Shown here piece after piece: positions 7,848 through 16,188 of a DNA stretch of 64,000 bases. Under the pieces are notes generated by a model. It saw only the letters and a program-made list of their open reading frames with translations, was not told where the DNA came from and did no database searches. How positions within the stretch are numbered: position 1 is the first letter of the stretch; every line of letters begins with the position of its first letter. The translations under genes and the position numbers were made by a program. Origin of the DNA: Bacillus sp. EB01 (GTDB lineage Bacteria; Bacillota; Bacilli; Bacillales; Cytobacillaceae); assembly GCF_000613125.1 (NCBI RefSeq), contig NZ_HG964497.1, forward strand, positions 2,362,272-2,426,271, written 5' to 3'.

Positions 7848-8565
7848 GATTCCAGTTTTGGAGATATTCGGGCCGACCATCCAGGGCGAAGGAATGGTTA
7901 TGGGACGCAAGAGTATGTTTGTCCGTACTGCCGGGTGTGATTACCGGTGCTCCTGGTGTGACTCGGCTTTTACATGGGACGGATCTGAAAAGGACAAGAT
8001 TCGAATGATGTCTCCTGCAGAGGTTTTTCAAGAGCTTAAGGAATTAGGCAGAGAAAATTTCAACCATGTGACGGTTACAGGCGGGAATCCGGCTTTGATT
8101 GGAGACGCAATGAACGATTTTATTGAGCTTCTTCATCAATCCACTATTGAAGTGGGATTGGAGACGCAGGGAAGCAAGTGGCAGGATTGGTTTTATCTTG
8201 TCGACGACTTAACTCTTTCTCCCAAACCACCAAGCAGCGGAATGAAACCAAATCTCGAACTTTTGGATGATATTGTTCTAAAGTTGTGTAACTTTAAGTC
8301 CAATTTTTCACTAAAGGTTGTTGTGTTTGACGACATTGATTTTGAATTTGCAAAGATGTTAAATAAGCGGTATTCAAAATATAATATTCCGTTCTTCCTT
8401 TCAGTCGGAAATAACAACCCTGGAGAGGCAGGAGATATTTCAGGAAGGTTACTTAATTCGCTGGACTGGCTGTGGGGTAAGGTACTGGGAGATGCTGAGA
8501 TGAATAATGTTCGCCCGCTACCACAACTCCATGCGTTGGTTTGGTCGAACAAGCGGGGTGTATAA
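7840..8565 (+). CDS. queE: 7-carboxy-7-deazaguanine synthase QueE (radical SAM)
   Basis: 241 aa. TTG 7840 is chosen because it gives 'MSKIPVLEIFGPTIQGEG', the conserved QueE N-terminus, with GGGAGTGGATGGAG upstream; a longer in-frame start would run deep into queD. Radical SAM enzyme converting 6-carboxytetrahydropterin to the deazaguanine ring. The cluster motif is 'CDYRCSWC' (CX3CX2C) near residue 30; 'TVTGGNPAL' is the GGxP SAM loop. 'SPKPPSSGM' and 'LPQLHALVWSNKRGV' match Bacillus homologs. A 24-nt copy of its 5' end recurs at 22956-22979. Confidence 0.96.
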   Translation: MSKIPVLEIFGPTIQGEGMVMGRKSMFVRTAGCDYRCSWCDSAFTWDGSEKDKIRMMSPAEVFQELKELGRENFNHVTVTGGNPALIGDAMNDFIELLHQSTIEVGLETQGSKWQDWFYLVDDLTLSPKPPSSGMKPNLELLDDIVLKLCNFKSNFSLKVVVFDDIDFEFAKMLNKRYSKYNIPFFLSVGNNNPGEAGDISGRLLNSLDWLWGKVLGDAEMNNVRPLPQLHALVWSNKRGV

Positions 8566-8568
8566 GCT

Positions 8569-9180
8569 ATGAGTTTGTCTTATGAAGAATCCAGAGAGAC
8601 TAAATTGCATCAACAAGACAATGAAAGTAAAAAAATCTCTATTGCCTATCATTTTGAAAAAATCATGGAGGAATTAGGACTTGACCTGTCGGATCCCTCC
8701 CTAAAGGACACTCCGAGGAGAGTGGCAAAGATGCTAGTGGATGAAACCTGTCATGGGCTGTTTTCGGAACCTCCTGCCATCACTACTTTTCCTCTGGACA
8801 AAAGCACGAGCAGAGATTTGGTCATTATCCGGAATATCCCATTTAATTCGTTGTGTGAACACCATTTCCAGCCATTCATGGGTACGGCAACAGTAGCCTA
8901 TCTGCCAAATGATAAAATCATGGGGCTGTCTAAAGCTGCAAGAGTTGTGGATTACTTTTCCTCCCGCCCTCAGATACAAGAGAGACTTACCGGGCAGATT
9001 GCTGATTCCCTAATGACAAAATTACACGCTCGTGGGGTGCTGGTCATGGTAAAAGCAGAGCATATGTGCATGGCTGTAAGAGGTGTAAAAAAACACGGTT
9101 CAACGACTCTCACAACCGCCATTAGAGGCGATATTGACAAACAAGACGTTATATCTTCCTTGCAATTGGAAGGTAAATAG
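8569..9180 (+). CDS. folE: GTP cyclohydrolase I, operon-linked copy
   Basis: 203 aa. Opens the GTP imidazole ring to dihydroneopterin triphosphate, the substrate for QueD. Signatures: 'LKDTPRRVAKML', zinc Cys/His 'SLCEHHFQPF', 'KIMGLSKAARVVDYFSSRPQ', and the third zinc Cys in 'AEHMCMAVRGV' followed by 'STTLTTA'. It begins 3 nt after queE. B. subtilis has the nitrile reductase queF in this position; the zinc-Cys/His pattern shows this gene is FolE, not QueF. It probably supplies dedicated pterin precursor under riboswitch control. The N-terminal 25 residues are unusually polar. Confidence 0.95.
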   Translation: MSLSYEESRETKLHQQDNESKKISIAYHFEKIMEELGLDLSDPSLKDTPRRVAKMLVDETCHGLFSEPPAITTFPLDKSTSRDLVIIRNIPFNSLCEHHFQPFMGTATVAYLPNDKIMGLSKAARVVDYFSSRPQIQERLTGQIADSLMTKLHARGVLVMVKAEHMCMAVRGVKKHGSTTLTTAIRGDIDKQDVISSLQLEGK

Positions 9181-9259
9181 GGTCGGGTACGGAAGCTAAA
9201 ATTCTTAATTTCCTGGGTCTGGTCAAATGTTGGAAAATAAAGCTGTATAAATAATTTTT

Positions 9260-9297
9260 AAAAGCTTGAATCCTTTTATAAAGGACCAAGCTTTTTT
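9260..9297 (+). terminator. Terminator of the queuosine operon
   Basis: Long stem aaaagcttg..tccttt / aaaggac..caagctttt followed by a T-run. It closes queC-queD-queE-folE. Confidence 0.88.
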
Positions 9298-9388
9298 TAG
9301 ATCCCGTTGTGCGTGTTTTAGTTTTTGGGAATTACTTTATTTCAAGGATATTAATACGGTTTAATTTTTTTAGTTATTAGACTTTTAT

Positions 9389-9487
9389 ATGTCGCCGACG
9401 TCAATGGAAGAAGCTGAACAAAAACTGCAAGAACTGCTGATTTTGTTAGTTGAACTTAGAAAAGCAGCATTCAAATTTATTAACTGA
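9389..9487 (+). pseudogene. Remnant of a methyltransferase 3' end
   Basis: A 32-codon frame beginning 'MSPTSMEEAEQKLQELL' resembles the C-terminus of the methyltransferase at 16189-17379 ('TKSMEEAKEKLQELLDMY'), with a 14-nt identical core (tcaatggaagaagc) and further similarity. No upstream part of that gene is present, so this is probably a leftover fragment. The rest of 9298-9625 holds only the terminator tail and AT-rich leader. Confidence 0.45.
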
Positions 9488-9625
9488 ACGCGATTGCTTA
9501 ATTACCTAGTTTGGACAGAGTATATGACTTGAATCATTGATTGCAAATACTGCTAACCTTTCCGAAAGATTAGTCTAAATCTAAATCTTTTGAGTATTAT
9601 TTTATTAGATAAGGAGGGGAATCTG

Positions 9626-10735
9626 GTGAAACCAATTGGAATCTTGGGTGTAGGTCAGGCAGGAGGCAATATTGCTGAGGTAGCATCAGCCTTGGGCTTT
9701 CCAACCGCCCTTATCAACACTAACCAACGTGACGGGCTCGTCAATACGAGGGTTGAAAAGAAGTATTTTGTCCCGGGCTACAATGGCGCCGGACAGGACC
9801 GGTCCATCGGTATCCGGGCGGTAAATGAACACTACCGTGAAATTGTGGAATTTGTAAGAAACTCATTTAAAAACGTGAGACTCCTGTTGGTGGCGTTTTC
9901 TGCCGACGGAGGAACAGGTTCAGGAATGAGTCCGCTGCTGATTGATATCCTGCTGAACAACCTTCCACAACTAAAAGTAGGAGCCATTGCAGTCGTGCCA
10001 GAGCGGAATGTCTTGGCTGGCAACCGGATTAATGCAGCAGAATGCCTTGAAGAACTCTCCCGGATAAAAGAAATCTCATCAACTTTCCTGGTCGACAACG
10101 ACCAACAGCGCCGGACAAATCCTCAATCCAGCAAGCAGCAAATTTATCGGGCGTCGAACCAACAGGTGATGAACGCCATCAACCATATCCTGCAAATCAC
10201 TCAAAAAAGTTCTTTGTACGGCAACTTTGACGAAACAGATTTAATGAATATCCTTAGTACAAGAGGCGTAACCGTCATCTCAACAAGCACTGTAACAGAT
10301 GCCAAAACCACTGCGGATGTCTCGCGCGCAATCCAGCAATCGTGGGCCAACTCGGTTTTTTGTCCGGTTGAATCAGCTGGGGTCATCCGTGCCGGGCTTA
10401 TTTATGAGGGGCCTGAGAATGTTTCAAAGCTGATCAATATCCCATCGATTTTCGAAAGGGTCGGTGAACCGATCGAGCTATTCGAAGGGACCTATATTAC
10501 TGAAACAGATCCTAGTGTTACCACAATCCTCGCCGGTTTTAGCTTTCCAACACGAAGGCTCCAGGTGATGGAAGATATGCTGACCAAAAACAGGGACCGG
10601 CTCCTGGGTCTAGTCCAAAAGGAACATACGCAGAAATATGAGTCCAAAATCGCCTGGGCATCCAATTTAAAAGCCAGAAACAATGACAGGCAGACTCGGC
10701 CAGTCAATCCAAAACCGACAAAAACCAAGAATTAA
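9626..10735 (+). CDS. TubZ/FtsZ-like tubulin-superfamily GTPase
   Basis: 369 aa, GTG 9626 with a near-perfect AAGGAGGGG 7 nt upstream. N-terminal nucleotide loop 'GVGQAGGN', then 'LINTNQRDG'; tubulin signature 'GGTGSG' at residues 95-100; 'AVVPERN'; and a T7-like catalytic loop 'NFDETD' at 200-205 with both acidic residues, so a polymerising GTPase is expected. It lacks the FtsZ C-terminal peptide and ends in a basic, Pro/Asn-rich tail ('NDRQTRPVNPKPTKTKN'), closer to plasmid and phage TubZ, whose basic tails bind TubR-DNA. No TubR-like gene or iteron array was seen nearby. It is monocistronic, with its own terminator. Function as partition, division or other filament is open. Confidence 0.85.
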   Translation: MKPIGILGVGQAGGNIAEVASALGFPTALINTNQRDGLVNTRVEKKYFVPGYNGAGQDRSIGIRAVNEHYREIVEFVRNSFKNVRLLLVAFSADGGTGSGMSPLLIDILLNNLPQLKVGAIAVVPERNVLAGNRINAAECLEELSRIKEISSTFLVDNDQQRRTNPQSSKQQIYRASNQQVMNAINHILQITQKSSLYGNFDETDLMNILSTRGVTVISTSTVTDAKTTADVSRAIQQSWANSVFCPVESAGVIRAGLIYEGPENVSKLINIPSIFERVGEPIELFEGTYITETDPSVTTILAGFSFPTRRLQVMEDMLTKNRDRLLGLVQKEHTQKYESKIAWASNLKARNNDRQTRPVNPKPTKTKN

Positions 10736-10740
10736 TTCCG

Positions 10741-10766
10741 CACTGGGGCTTCCCAGTGTTTTTTTT
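10741..10766 (+). terminator. Terminator of the tubulin-like gene
   Basis: cactggg / cccagtg with a GCTT loop, followed by nine or more T's, 5 bp after the stop codon. Confidence 0.92.
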
Positions 10767-10890
10767 TGAAATGAAACGGCAGGATTACCTTACATATATA
10801 GAAATGGATAGGGATCTGATTAAAGACGATGATTAAATAAACTATCCGTGGGAATATGATAAATAGAATAAAGGGATGGGAGACGGTGTT

Positions 10891-11682
10891 ATGAACGCTA
10901 AATCAGTAAAGGTCGGAAACACGGAAATTTCCTATTTTGATAACGGGAAGGGCAAGCCAATAGTCCTTCTTCACGGGTTCGCCGGAAGTAAGCTCTACTG
11001 GGAAAAAGTCATCCCGGAGCTGGCAGCAGGGTATCGAGTGATTGCTCCAGACTTTCATGGCCACGGTGATTCGACGATGGGGCTTGAGAAATTTTCAATC
11101 GAAGAAATGGCGGATGCTATAAAGGAACTGCTTGAGTACACAGGCCTTCAGAAAGTCACGATGTTTGGCCATTCAATGGGTGGTTATGTCACATTGGCAT
11201 TCGCTGAAAAGTATCCGGAAATGCTAGATGGATTTTCACTGGTACACTCCACAGGATCCAGCGATTCTGAAGAGGCAAAAGCGGGCAGGGAATCGAATGC
11301 GAAGAAGGTAGTGGAAGAGGGGCTGGACATTCTCATCCACGGGTTGGCCCCTAAACTGTTCTCTCCCGACAACGAGGAGCATTGCAAGGATGAAATTGAT
11401 CAGGTGAAGAAAATCGGCCTTTCCACGTCAATAAAAGGTACGGTAAGTGCACTTTTGGCAATGAAAGAGCGGAGGGACCGGAACGATGTCCTTGAGAATA
11501 CTGACCTGCCCGTTCTTCTGGTTGCAGGTGAATATGACCAGGTAATCCCTCCTGAAAAAACCTTTTCAGTGGAAAAGCCAAACATTGAGCACCATCTCAT
11601 CCATGGTGCGGGGCATATGAGTATGTATGAGGAGCCGGAAGAATTAATAAAGGTCATGAAACAGTTTTTGGAAAAAGTTTAA
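10891..11682 (+). CDS. Alpha/beta hydrolase
   Basis: 263 aa, ATG 10891 with GGGAG 8 nt upstream (ATG 10876 overlaps that site). Oxyanion region 'LLHGFAGSKLYW', nucleophile elbow 'GHSMGG' near residue 95, acid 'GEYDQVIP' and His in 'GAGHMSMYEEPEE' complete the Ser-Asp-His triad. It is soluble and of typical length for esterase/haloperoxidase-like hydrolases. Substrate unknown. Single gene with its own terminator. Confidence 0.9.
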   Translation: MNAKSVKVGNTEISYFDNGKGKPIVLLHGFAGSKLYWEKVIPELAAGYRVIAPDFHGHGDSTMGLEKFSIEEMADAIKELLEYTGLQKVTMFGHSMGGYVTLAFAEKYPEMLDGFSLVHSTGSSDSEEAKAGRESNAKKVVEEGLDILIHGLAPKLFSPDNEEHCKDEIDQVKKIGLSTSIKGTVSALLAMKERRDRNDVLENTDLPVLLVAGEYDQVIPPEKTFSVEKPNIEHHLIHGAGHMSMYEEPEELIKVMKQFLEKV

Positions 11683-11691
11683 AAATGGACT

Positions 11692-11723
11692 ACCTGCCTG
11701 GAACACTTACCGGGCAGGTTTCT
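11692..11723 (+). terminator. Terminator of the hydrolase gene
   Basis: acctgcctgg / ccgggcaggt stem (one G-T pair), 8-nt loop, followed by TTCTT. Confidence 0.75.
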
Positions 11724-11874
11724 TGCTGTTATGAGTAGCCCCTGTTGGAGGATCAAAATTTCTTTTTTTATAAAACATTTCGAGATGCATATTACATAAT
11801 CTTTTCGTGTTATTGTGTATGTTTAAAGAAAAAACACCACATTGTTTTTAACGTTATAGGAGGAAACATTATGC

Positions 11875-12371
11875 TTAGGGACATGTCAATTGAACAAGAT
11901 GGGTGACGCATTCCCCTTCCAAATCTCTGATTTGGTGGGGGTTAGTCACCCTCTCTTTATTTTTCTGGTTTGCCTTGTTCTTCAATATATTTTTTATGAT
12001 CTCAACCGTTGCCCCACCCGTGGATAATACCATGTAACTACGACTCCAAAAATAAGGTTTCCAATAGTTTTCCAATAGTAGTGTCACAAATGTTCTCCAA
12101 ATTGCTTACGGATTAATCGGAGGTTACAGTCTTAAAACTATTAATGATTTTAGAAAGATGGACTTGCGGTGGAGTGTCACATAGGATGTGGATGTGGTCG
12201 GGCTCTCCGTTCATTTCAATTAATTCACAATCCCATTTTTCAAATCTTCAATGGTGATTTATTTCACCCTTTCCATCATTGGTTTGGTGATGTAAGGATG
12301 ACGATACTTTGTGATGATAACAAATGATGAGTAGTTTAAATAATGCGTCTATTCTTCTTGTATGGAGTCAT
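11875..12371 (-). pseudogene. tnpA: IS200-type transposase TnpA, degenerate
   Basis: Read on the minus strand, pieces of TnpA appear in order across frameshifts and stops: 'FVIITKYRHPYITKPMMERV' then, past a stop, 'GEPDHIHILCDTPPQ' with the HUH-type His pair, 'SKIINSFKTVTSD', another stop, and 'ENYWKPYFWSRSYMVLSTGG' near the C-terminus. A possible original ATG is at 12371. At least three lesions make an active enzyme impossible as read. Confidence 0.8.
11901..11951. other. Left-end hairpin of the IS element
   Basis: Nested palindrome: GGGTGAC..GTCACCC outside, CCCC..GGGG and CCAAATC/GATTTGG inside with a 3-nt loop. It fits the subterminal structure TnpA recognises on single-stranded DNA, and could also end tnpA transcription. 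Confidence 0.7.
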
Positions 12372-12456
12372 TTTTATCCTCTTCCTCATTTTCGATTAAA
12401 CTAAATAATGGTATAATATTCCTATGAATACACCTTCAAGAAAGGAGGGTTCTGGG

Positions 12457-13821
12457 ATGAAGCAGGCGAAAACCTTGCGATATAAAATCACCAATCATTC
12501 CCGTCTCTTTGATACCACAGTAGAGATTTATAACCAGGCTCTTCGTTTTCTGATTGATGTCATAGACAGGGAGTTTCCTAACTTTGATGGCATCTCGACG
12601 AAAAGCATGGTCACTCTTGTCGAAAAGTTTATTCACCGCACCTCGCAGAATCCTCAACCAAAATATCCTGAATTCAACCACGCGTTTTATAAGTTCCCAT
12701 CTTACTTCCGGCGTTCCGCAATCGCCATGGCTTTTGGAAAAGTAAAAAGCTACCGTTCATTACTTCAAAATTGGCACCAGGAAAAAGAACTGGCTCATCA
12801 AGAAGGAAAGACTTTTAAAAAGAATCCGCCCTCCTTAACTCTAGACCACCATGAATTTCCCGTCTTTTATAAAGGAAATATGTTCGAACGGACTGGTGAT
12901 TGCACAGCCCGTATTAAGGTATTTTATCAAAATGATTGGGTATGGATGGACATTCAGTTTAAAGGACAAGACCTTTACAAGCGGGATGTATGGGATTGGA
13001 AGGAATGCAACCCAAAACTGGTCAGGGTGGGTAAAAAATACTTTTTAAGCATCTCGTATGAGAAGGAAATTAAGCTGAATAAAACGAAAACCAAGGACCG
13101 AATTGTATGTTCTGTGGACTTAGGGCTTACTAATTCGGCTGTTTGTTCCATCATCGACGCAAACGGAACTGTCCTGGCTCGGAAGTTTATTGACCAAGCC
13201 AAAGAAAAAGACCGGTTGTATCGATTGACGAACAAACTAAAAAAGGCACAGCGAAAGTCAGGGAGGATAGGAGCACCGAACTTTTGGAGAAGAATCCGTG
13301 GATTGCAAACCCATATCGTTCGTGACACAAGCCATAACATTGTTGAGTTTGCCAAACAACATGATGCGGACGTCATCGTATTTGAGTACCTGCAGAAGAT
13401 GAAAGTCCCAAAAGGATTCTACGGAGCCAGGCGGCTGCGCTTCAAACTCCACTACTGGCGGAAAACGGCCATTCAAAACAAAGTAACCGAGATGGCTCAT
13501 TATAACGGGATCCGTATATCCCGTATCAACGCCCGCAATACGAGTGCATTAGCCTTCGATGGAAGCGGATTTGTCTCCCGGAACCAAAAGAAAGACCTGG
13601 CCACTTTCACCACAGGCAAAGTCTATCATGCAGACCTTTCTGCTTCCTACAATATCGGTGCAAGGTACTTTATTCGGGAACTCACAAAACCCTTTTCAGA
13701 AATGGAAAGGTTGTCCCTTCAGGCAAAAGTCCCTGAATTGGCAAAAAGGACATGGCAGACTTTGGCTTTATTAATTAGTCTTCACTCGGCGTATGAGACA
13801 AAAGCTTTGTCTCACAGCTAG
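12457..13821 (+). CDS. tnpB: TnpB-family RNA-guided nuclease lacking the zinc ribbon
   Basis: 454 aa, ATG 12457 with AAAGGAGGG 8 nt upstream. TnpB makes RNA-guided cuts that help IS605 elements persist. RuvC residues are present: D221 in 'VDLGLTNSAV', E310 in 'VIVFEYL' and D393 in 'HADLSASYNIGAR'. The zinc ribbon that normally lies between E and the last D (two CxxC pairs) is replaced by 'TSALAFDGSGFVSRN..TFTTGK' with no cysteine in that stretch. The guide (omega) RNA would be expected from the 3' end of this gene into 13822-13890. It is probably an active nuclease by its triad, but a non-standard subgroup. Confidence 0.88.
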   Translation: MKQAKTLRYKITNHSRLFDTTVEIYNQALRFLIDVIDREFPNFDGISTKSMVTLVEKFIHRTSQNPQPKYPEFNHAFYKFPSYFRRSAIAMAFGKVKSYRSLLQNWHQEKELAHQEGKTFKKNPPSLTLDHHEFPVFYKGNMFERTGDCTARIKVFYQNDWVWMDIQFKGQDLYKRDVWDWKECNPKLVRVGKKYFLSISYEKEIKLNKTKTKDRIVCSVDLGLTNSAVCSIIDANGTVLARKFIDQAKEKDRLYRLTNKLKKAQRKSGRIGAPNFWRRIRGLQTHIVRDTSHNIVEFAKQHDADVIVFEYLQKMKVPKGFYGARRLRFKLHYWRKTAIQNKVTEMAHYNGIRISRINARNTSALAFDGSGFVSRNQKKDLATFTTGKVYHADLSASYNIGARYFIRELTKPFSEMERLSLQAKVPELAKRTWQTLALLISLHSAYETKALSHS

Positions 13822-13875
13822 GCATAGACTGTATTTAAGTCAAATGAAGCACCTTCCAAGTGCGGAGCATTTGGT

Positions 13876-13890
13876 GGGTGAGGTTCACCC
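13876..13890. other. Right-end hairpin of the IS element
   Basis: gggtga-ggt-tcaccc, 6-bp stem with a 3-nt loop, 55 bp after tnpB. It marks the right end and the likely end of the guide RNA scaffold. Confidence 0.65.
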
Positions 13891-13891
13891 G

Positions 13892-14538
13892 GGAACAATC
13901 AGATTACAACTTATCCCCCAGCAAATTTATAATGCGAATGTTTACCTCTGCAACAGTGCTCTGTTCCTTGCCGAGGCATCACAAAAAACACTAGAAAAGC
14001 TTTCAGGCGACGAGGCGCTTTTGCCGAAATACAGTACATCATCCCTCTATAAAACAATCAATCGAAACAACCATTATCTGCGGGAAACGGCTTATACAAT
14101 AAGAGAGAATGGATTATCAAGCAGGGTTCGCTAGAGGAGGCCAGATCTTCCTTATTAAAAATAAGACGAGAGCGCCCCGATACGATCATTCTTGATTTAG
14201 CTGACAATAACATCATGAATTATTATGGCCAGGAAAAAAGGTTGAACTCAAATCAAGCTAACATGCTACGGTATTTTTTCATCCATAGCAGTAAAAACAG
14301 ACCGGTTGTAAAAAGAGATTTCAGACCAATATTCTCAAATTCTCAATTAGACGAGATACCCAACAATACGTTTGTACAGCGAATCCGAAGACTGATTAGG
14401 ATGCTTGAAGACGAAGGCATAAATCCAAATATTATCACGACAATTTCCTGGTATGACCAAACGGCCTATTACTTTGATCAAAGCGTTGATTTCATTATTC
14501 TCCAGCGCAGTGACCAGACCTTCATCCTCGACCGATGA
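13892..14538 (+). pseudogene. Regulator-like gene broken by frameshift and IS insertion
   Basis: From about 13930 one frame reads 'ANVYLCNSALFLAEASQKT' and on to 14134; near 14095-14110 the coding sense moves to another frame reading 'KREWIIKQGSLEEARSSLL', 'RPDTIILDLADNNIMNYYG' and a winged-helix-like C-terminus ('TFVQRIRRLIRMLEDEG', 'DQTAYYFDQSVDFIIL') that ends at 14538. The left end abuts the IS right hairpin, so the original start is probably lost. The C-terminal layout suggests a DNA-binding domain like those of response regulators. Family not recognised with certainty. Confidence 0.5.
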
Positions 14539-14597
14539 CAGGGGTGTCATCTCCCACATCATATACTGATGTTACAACCACAAGGGAGATGATGTAT

Positions 14598-15973
14598 ATG
14601 AAAAACTGGAATCAACTTTTTGTAAGGCATGGGTGGCTGCTTTGGGAAGTAGGAGCAAATAAATTTTCATCGGTAAATGAAACTGAAGGGAATATCAAAT
14701 TCCTGCTTGAATCTCTTGAAGCAGCGCAAATCTCATTTACCTTTGAAAAAGGAGTCATCTCTGTCCTTTCCAGTCCAGTATCAGAAGATAGTTGGATTGA
14801 AATTCTTGATTACCGAGGAAGAGGAAGGGGCGAGGGATTATGGTTCCGGCCAGGTGTGGAAGAACCAAAGGTAAGGGAGCTTGATACGTATATTGCAGGG
14901 ATTGTCAGGCAGCTATACAGGCTCGGTTTCATCACTACGTATTCATGCGACGGCCATAAAAAACGTTCGGCCTCTATCGGAATCCAAAACAATAAGGAAC
15001 AATTGCTGGAACTGCTCCTAGCACTAGGCATGAACCGGGTTTTCACCCGGGATACTAGAGACAGCTTTGTACTATCATTACCACTTAAACGCGATGAACT
15101 TTTGGACCTTGCCGAGGGGCTAAGCACAATCAAACCAGCCTGGATGGAAAAAGGGTATGAGTTTATCCAAGAACAATTATTCAATAATCTTCTTGAAAAA
15201 TTATTATCCATCCCTGGCAAAAGCGAAAGGGAAGGTCGCATCCGTGATTTTGTTAAAAAAACGCTGTCTCCGTATGTGGATCGAATCACGGTGGACCACT
15301 ATGGGAACATCCTTGCTGAAAAAACCTATAAAAACGGGAATGGACCAGTGATTCTCGTCAATAGCCATTTAGATACAGTTGAAGAAATTGAACCAGGCCG
15401 GGCAATCATTAAGAAAGACTGCATATGGTCAAGCAGCAAGGGCATCCTTGGCGCGGATGACCGGGCTGGTATTGCAGTCTTGCTTACACTTGCCAAAGAA
15501 CTGCCAAAAACAAATTTCAACGGCAAGGTTAAATTTATCTTTACTGTTAAGGAGGAAATCGGATCCGAGGAGCCAGCAATGTTGATGAGTATTTTCTGTG
15601 GGGAACGGATGCGGCAATCGTGATAGACCGAAGAGGAACGGGAGACATAGTCACTTCCTGTGGCGGACACATTCCTTTCTGTGACGAGCAATACGGCATC
15701 CTCTTTGAGAAAGCAGCTGAAGATGCAGGCCTCACAGGCTGGAACTGCACCTCAGGTGGAAGCAGTGACACTAGAATATGGGCTGAAAAAGGCATTCAAA
15801 GTGTCAATCTTTCTGCAGGATACAACTATGAACATACCAGCCAGGAAATCCTGGATGTAAAAGCTTGCAGGAATACTCTTAAGTTAGTACTTTCGTTTTT
15901 CAATAACAGCAGGGAATTACAGCGGACACTTAGGACTATCAGTATCAAAGAAGGGATAGCTCTTTTAGGATGA
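14598..15973 (+). pseudogene. M42/M20-like zinc peptidase, frameshifted
   Basis: ATG 14598 follows GGGAG by 9 nt. An N-terminal domain of ~200 residues of unknown fold ('RQLYRLGFITTYSCDGH') precedes a metallopeptidase domain with 'VNSHLDTVEEIEPG', 'GILGADDRAG' and 'FIFTVKEEIGSE'. Near 15568-15574 one base appears lost: the frame then ends at 15622, while 'SNVDEYFLWGTDAAIVIDRRG' and 'SGGSSDTRIW..NLSAGYNYEHT' continue in the next frame to 15973. Without the shift it would be an intact ~459-aa peptidase of the M28/M42 type. A sequencing indel is a serious alternative to real inactivation. Confidence 0.75.
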
Positions 15974-15985
15974 GTCAAATTTTAC

Positions 15986-16014
15986 AAGCCTTCGATTGGG
16001 AAGGCTTTTTTTTT
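15986..16014 (+). terminator. Terminator after the peptidase gene
   Basis: aagccttc / gaaggctt stem with a 6-nt loop, followed by nine T's. Confidence 0.9.
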
Positions 16015-16188
16015 ATATTTCAACGGGTATTTTTCCGGATAGATAGGCTCTCCTTGCTGCAAAACCGCTTGGAAGTGCCAGACAGGCCGTTTTTTTGTAA
16101 ATGGAAATTACTGTTTTTCTATTAACGATTTTTCTTCTGTATAATGGTTGGTAGATATAATTTTTTTGTAATGAATGAGGAGAGAGAA

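Larger units (their letters stand above)
11901..13890. mobile_element. IS200/IS605-type element, tnpA decayed, tnpB intact
   Basis: Divergent arrangement typical of IS605: a minus-strand tnpA remnant and a plus-strand tnpB, bounded by subterminal hairpins instead of inverted repeats. The left structure at 11901-11951 and the right gggtga-ggt-tcaccc hairpin at 13876-13890 share the GGGTGA/TCACCC core. Exact cleavage sites and target tetranucleotide cannot be fixed from one copy. With tnpA dead, movement would need TnpA in trans. Confidence 0.75.

Noticed and set aside
8569..9180. QueF as the fourth queuosine gene
   Set aside because: Zinc motif CEHH and the Cys of 'EHMCMAVRG' identify GTP cyclohydrolase I; QueF Cys/Glu motifs are absent.
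9298..9625. tubC-like iterons or tubR upstream of the tubulin-like gene
   Set aside because: Looked for repeated short motifs and a small helix-turn-helix gene; found neither.
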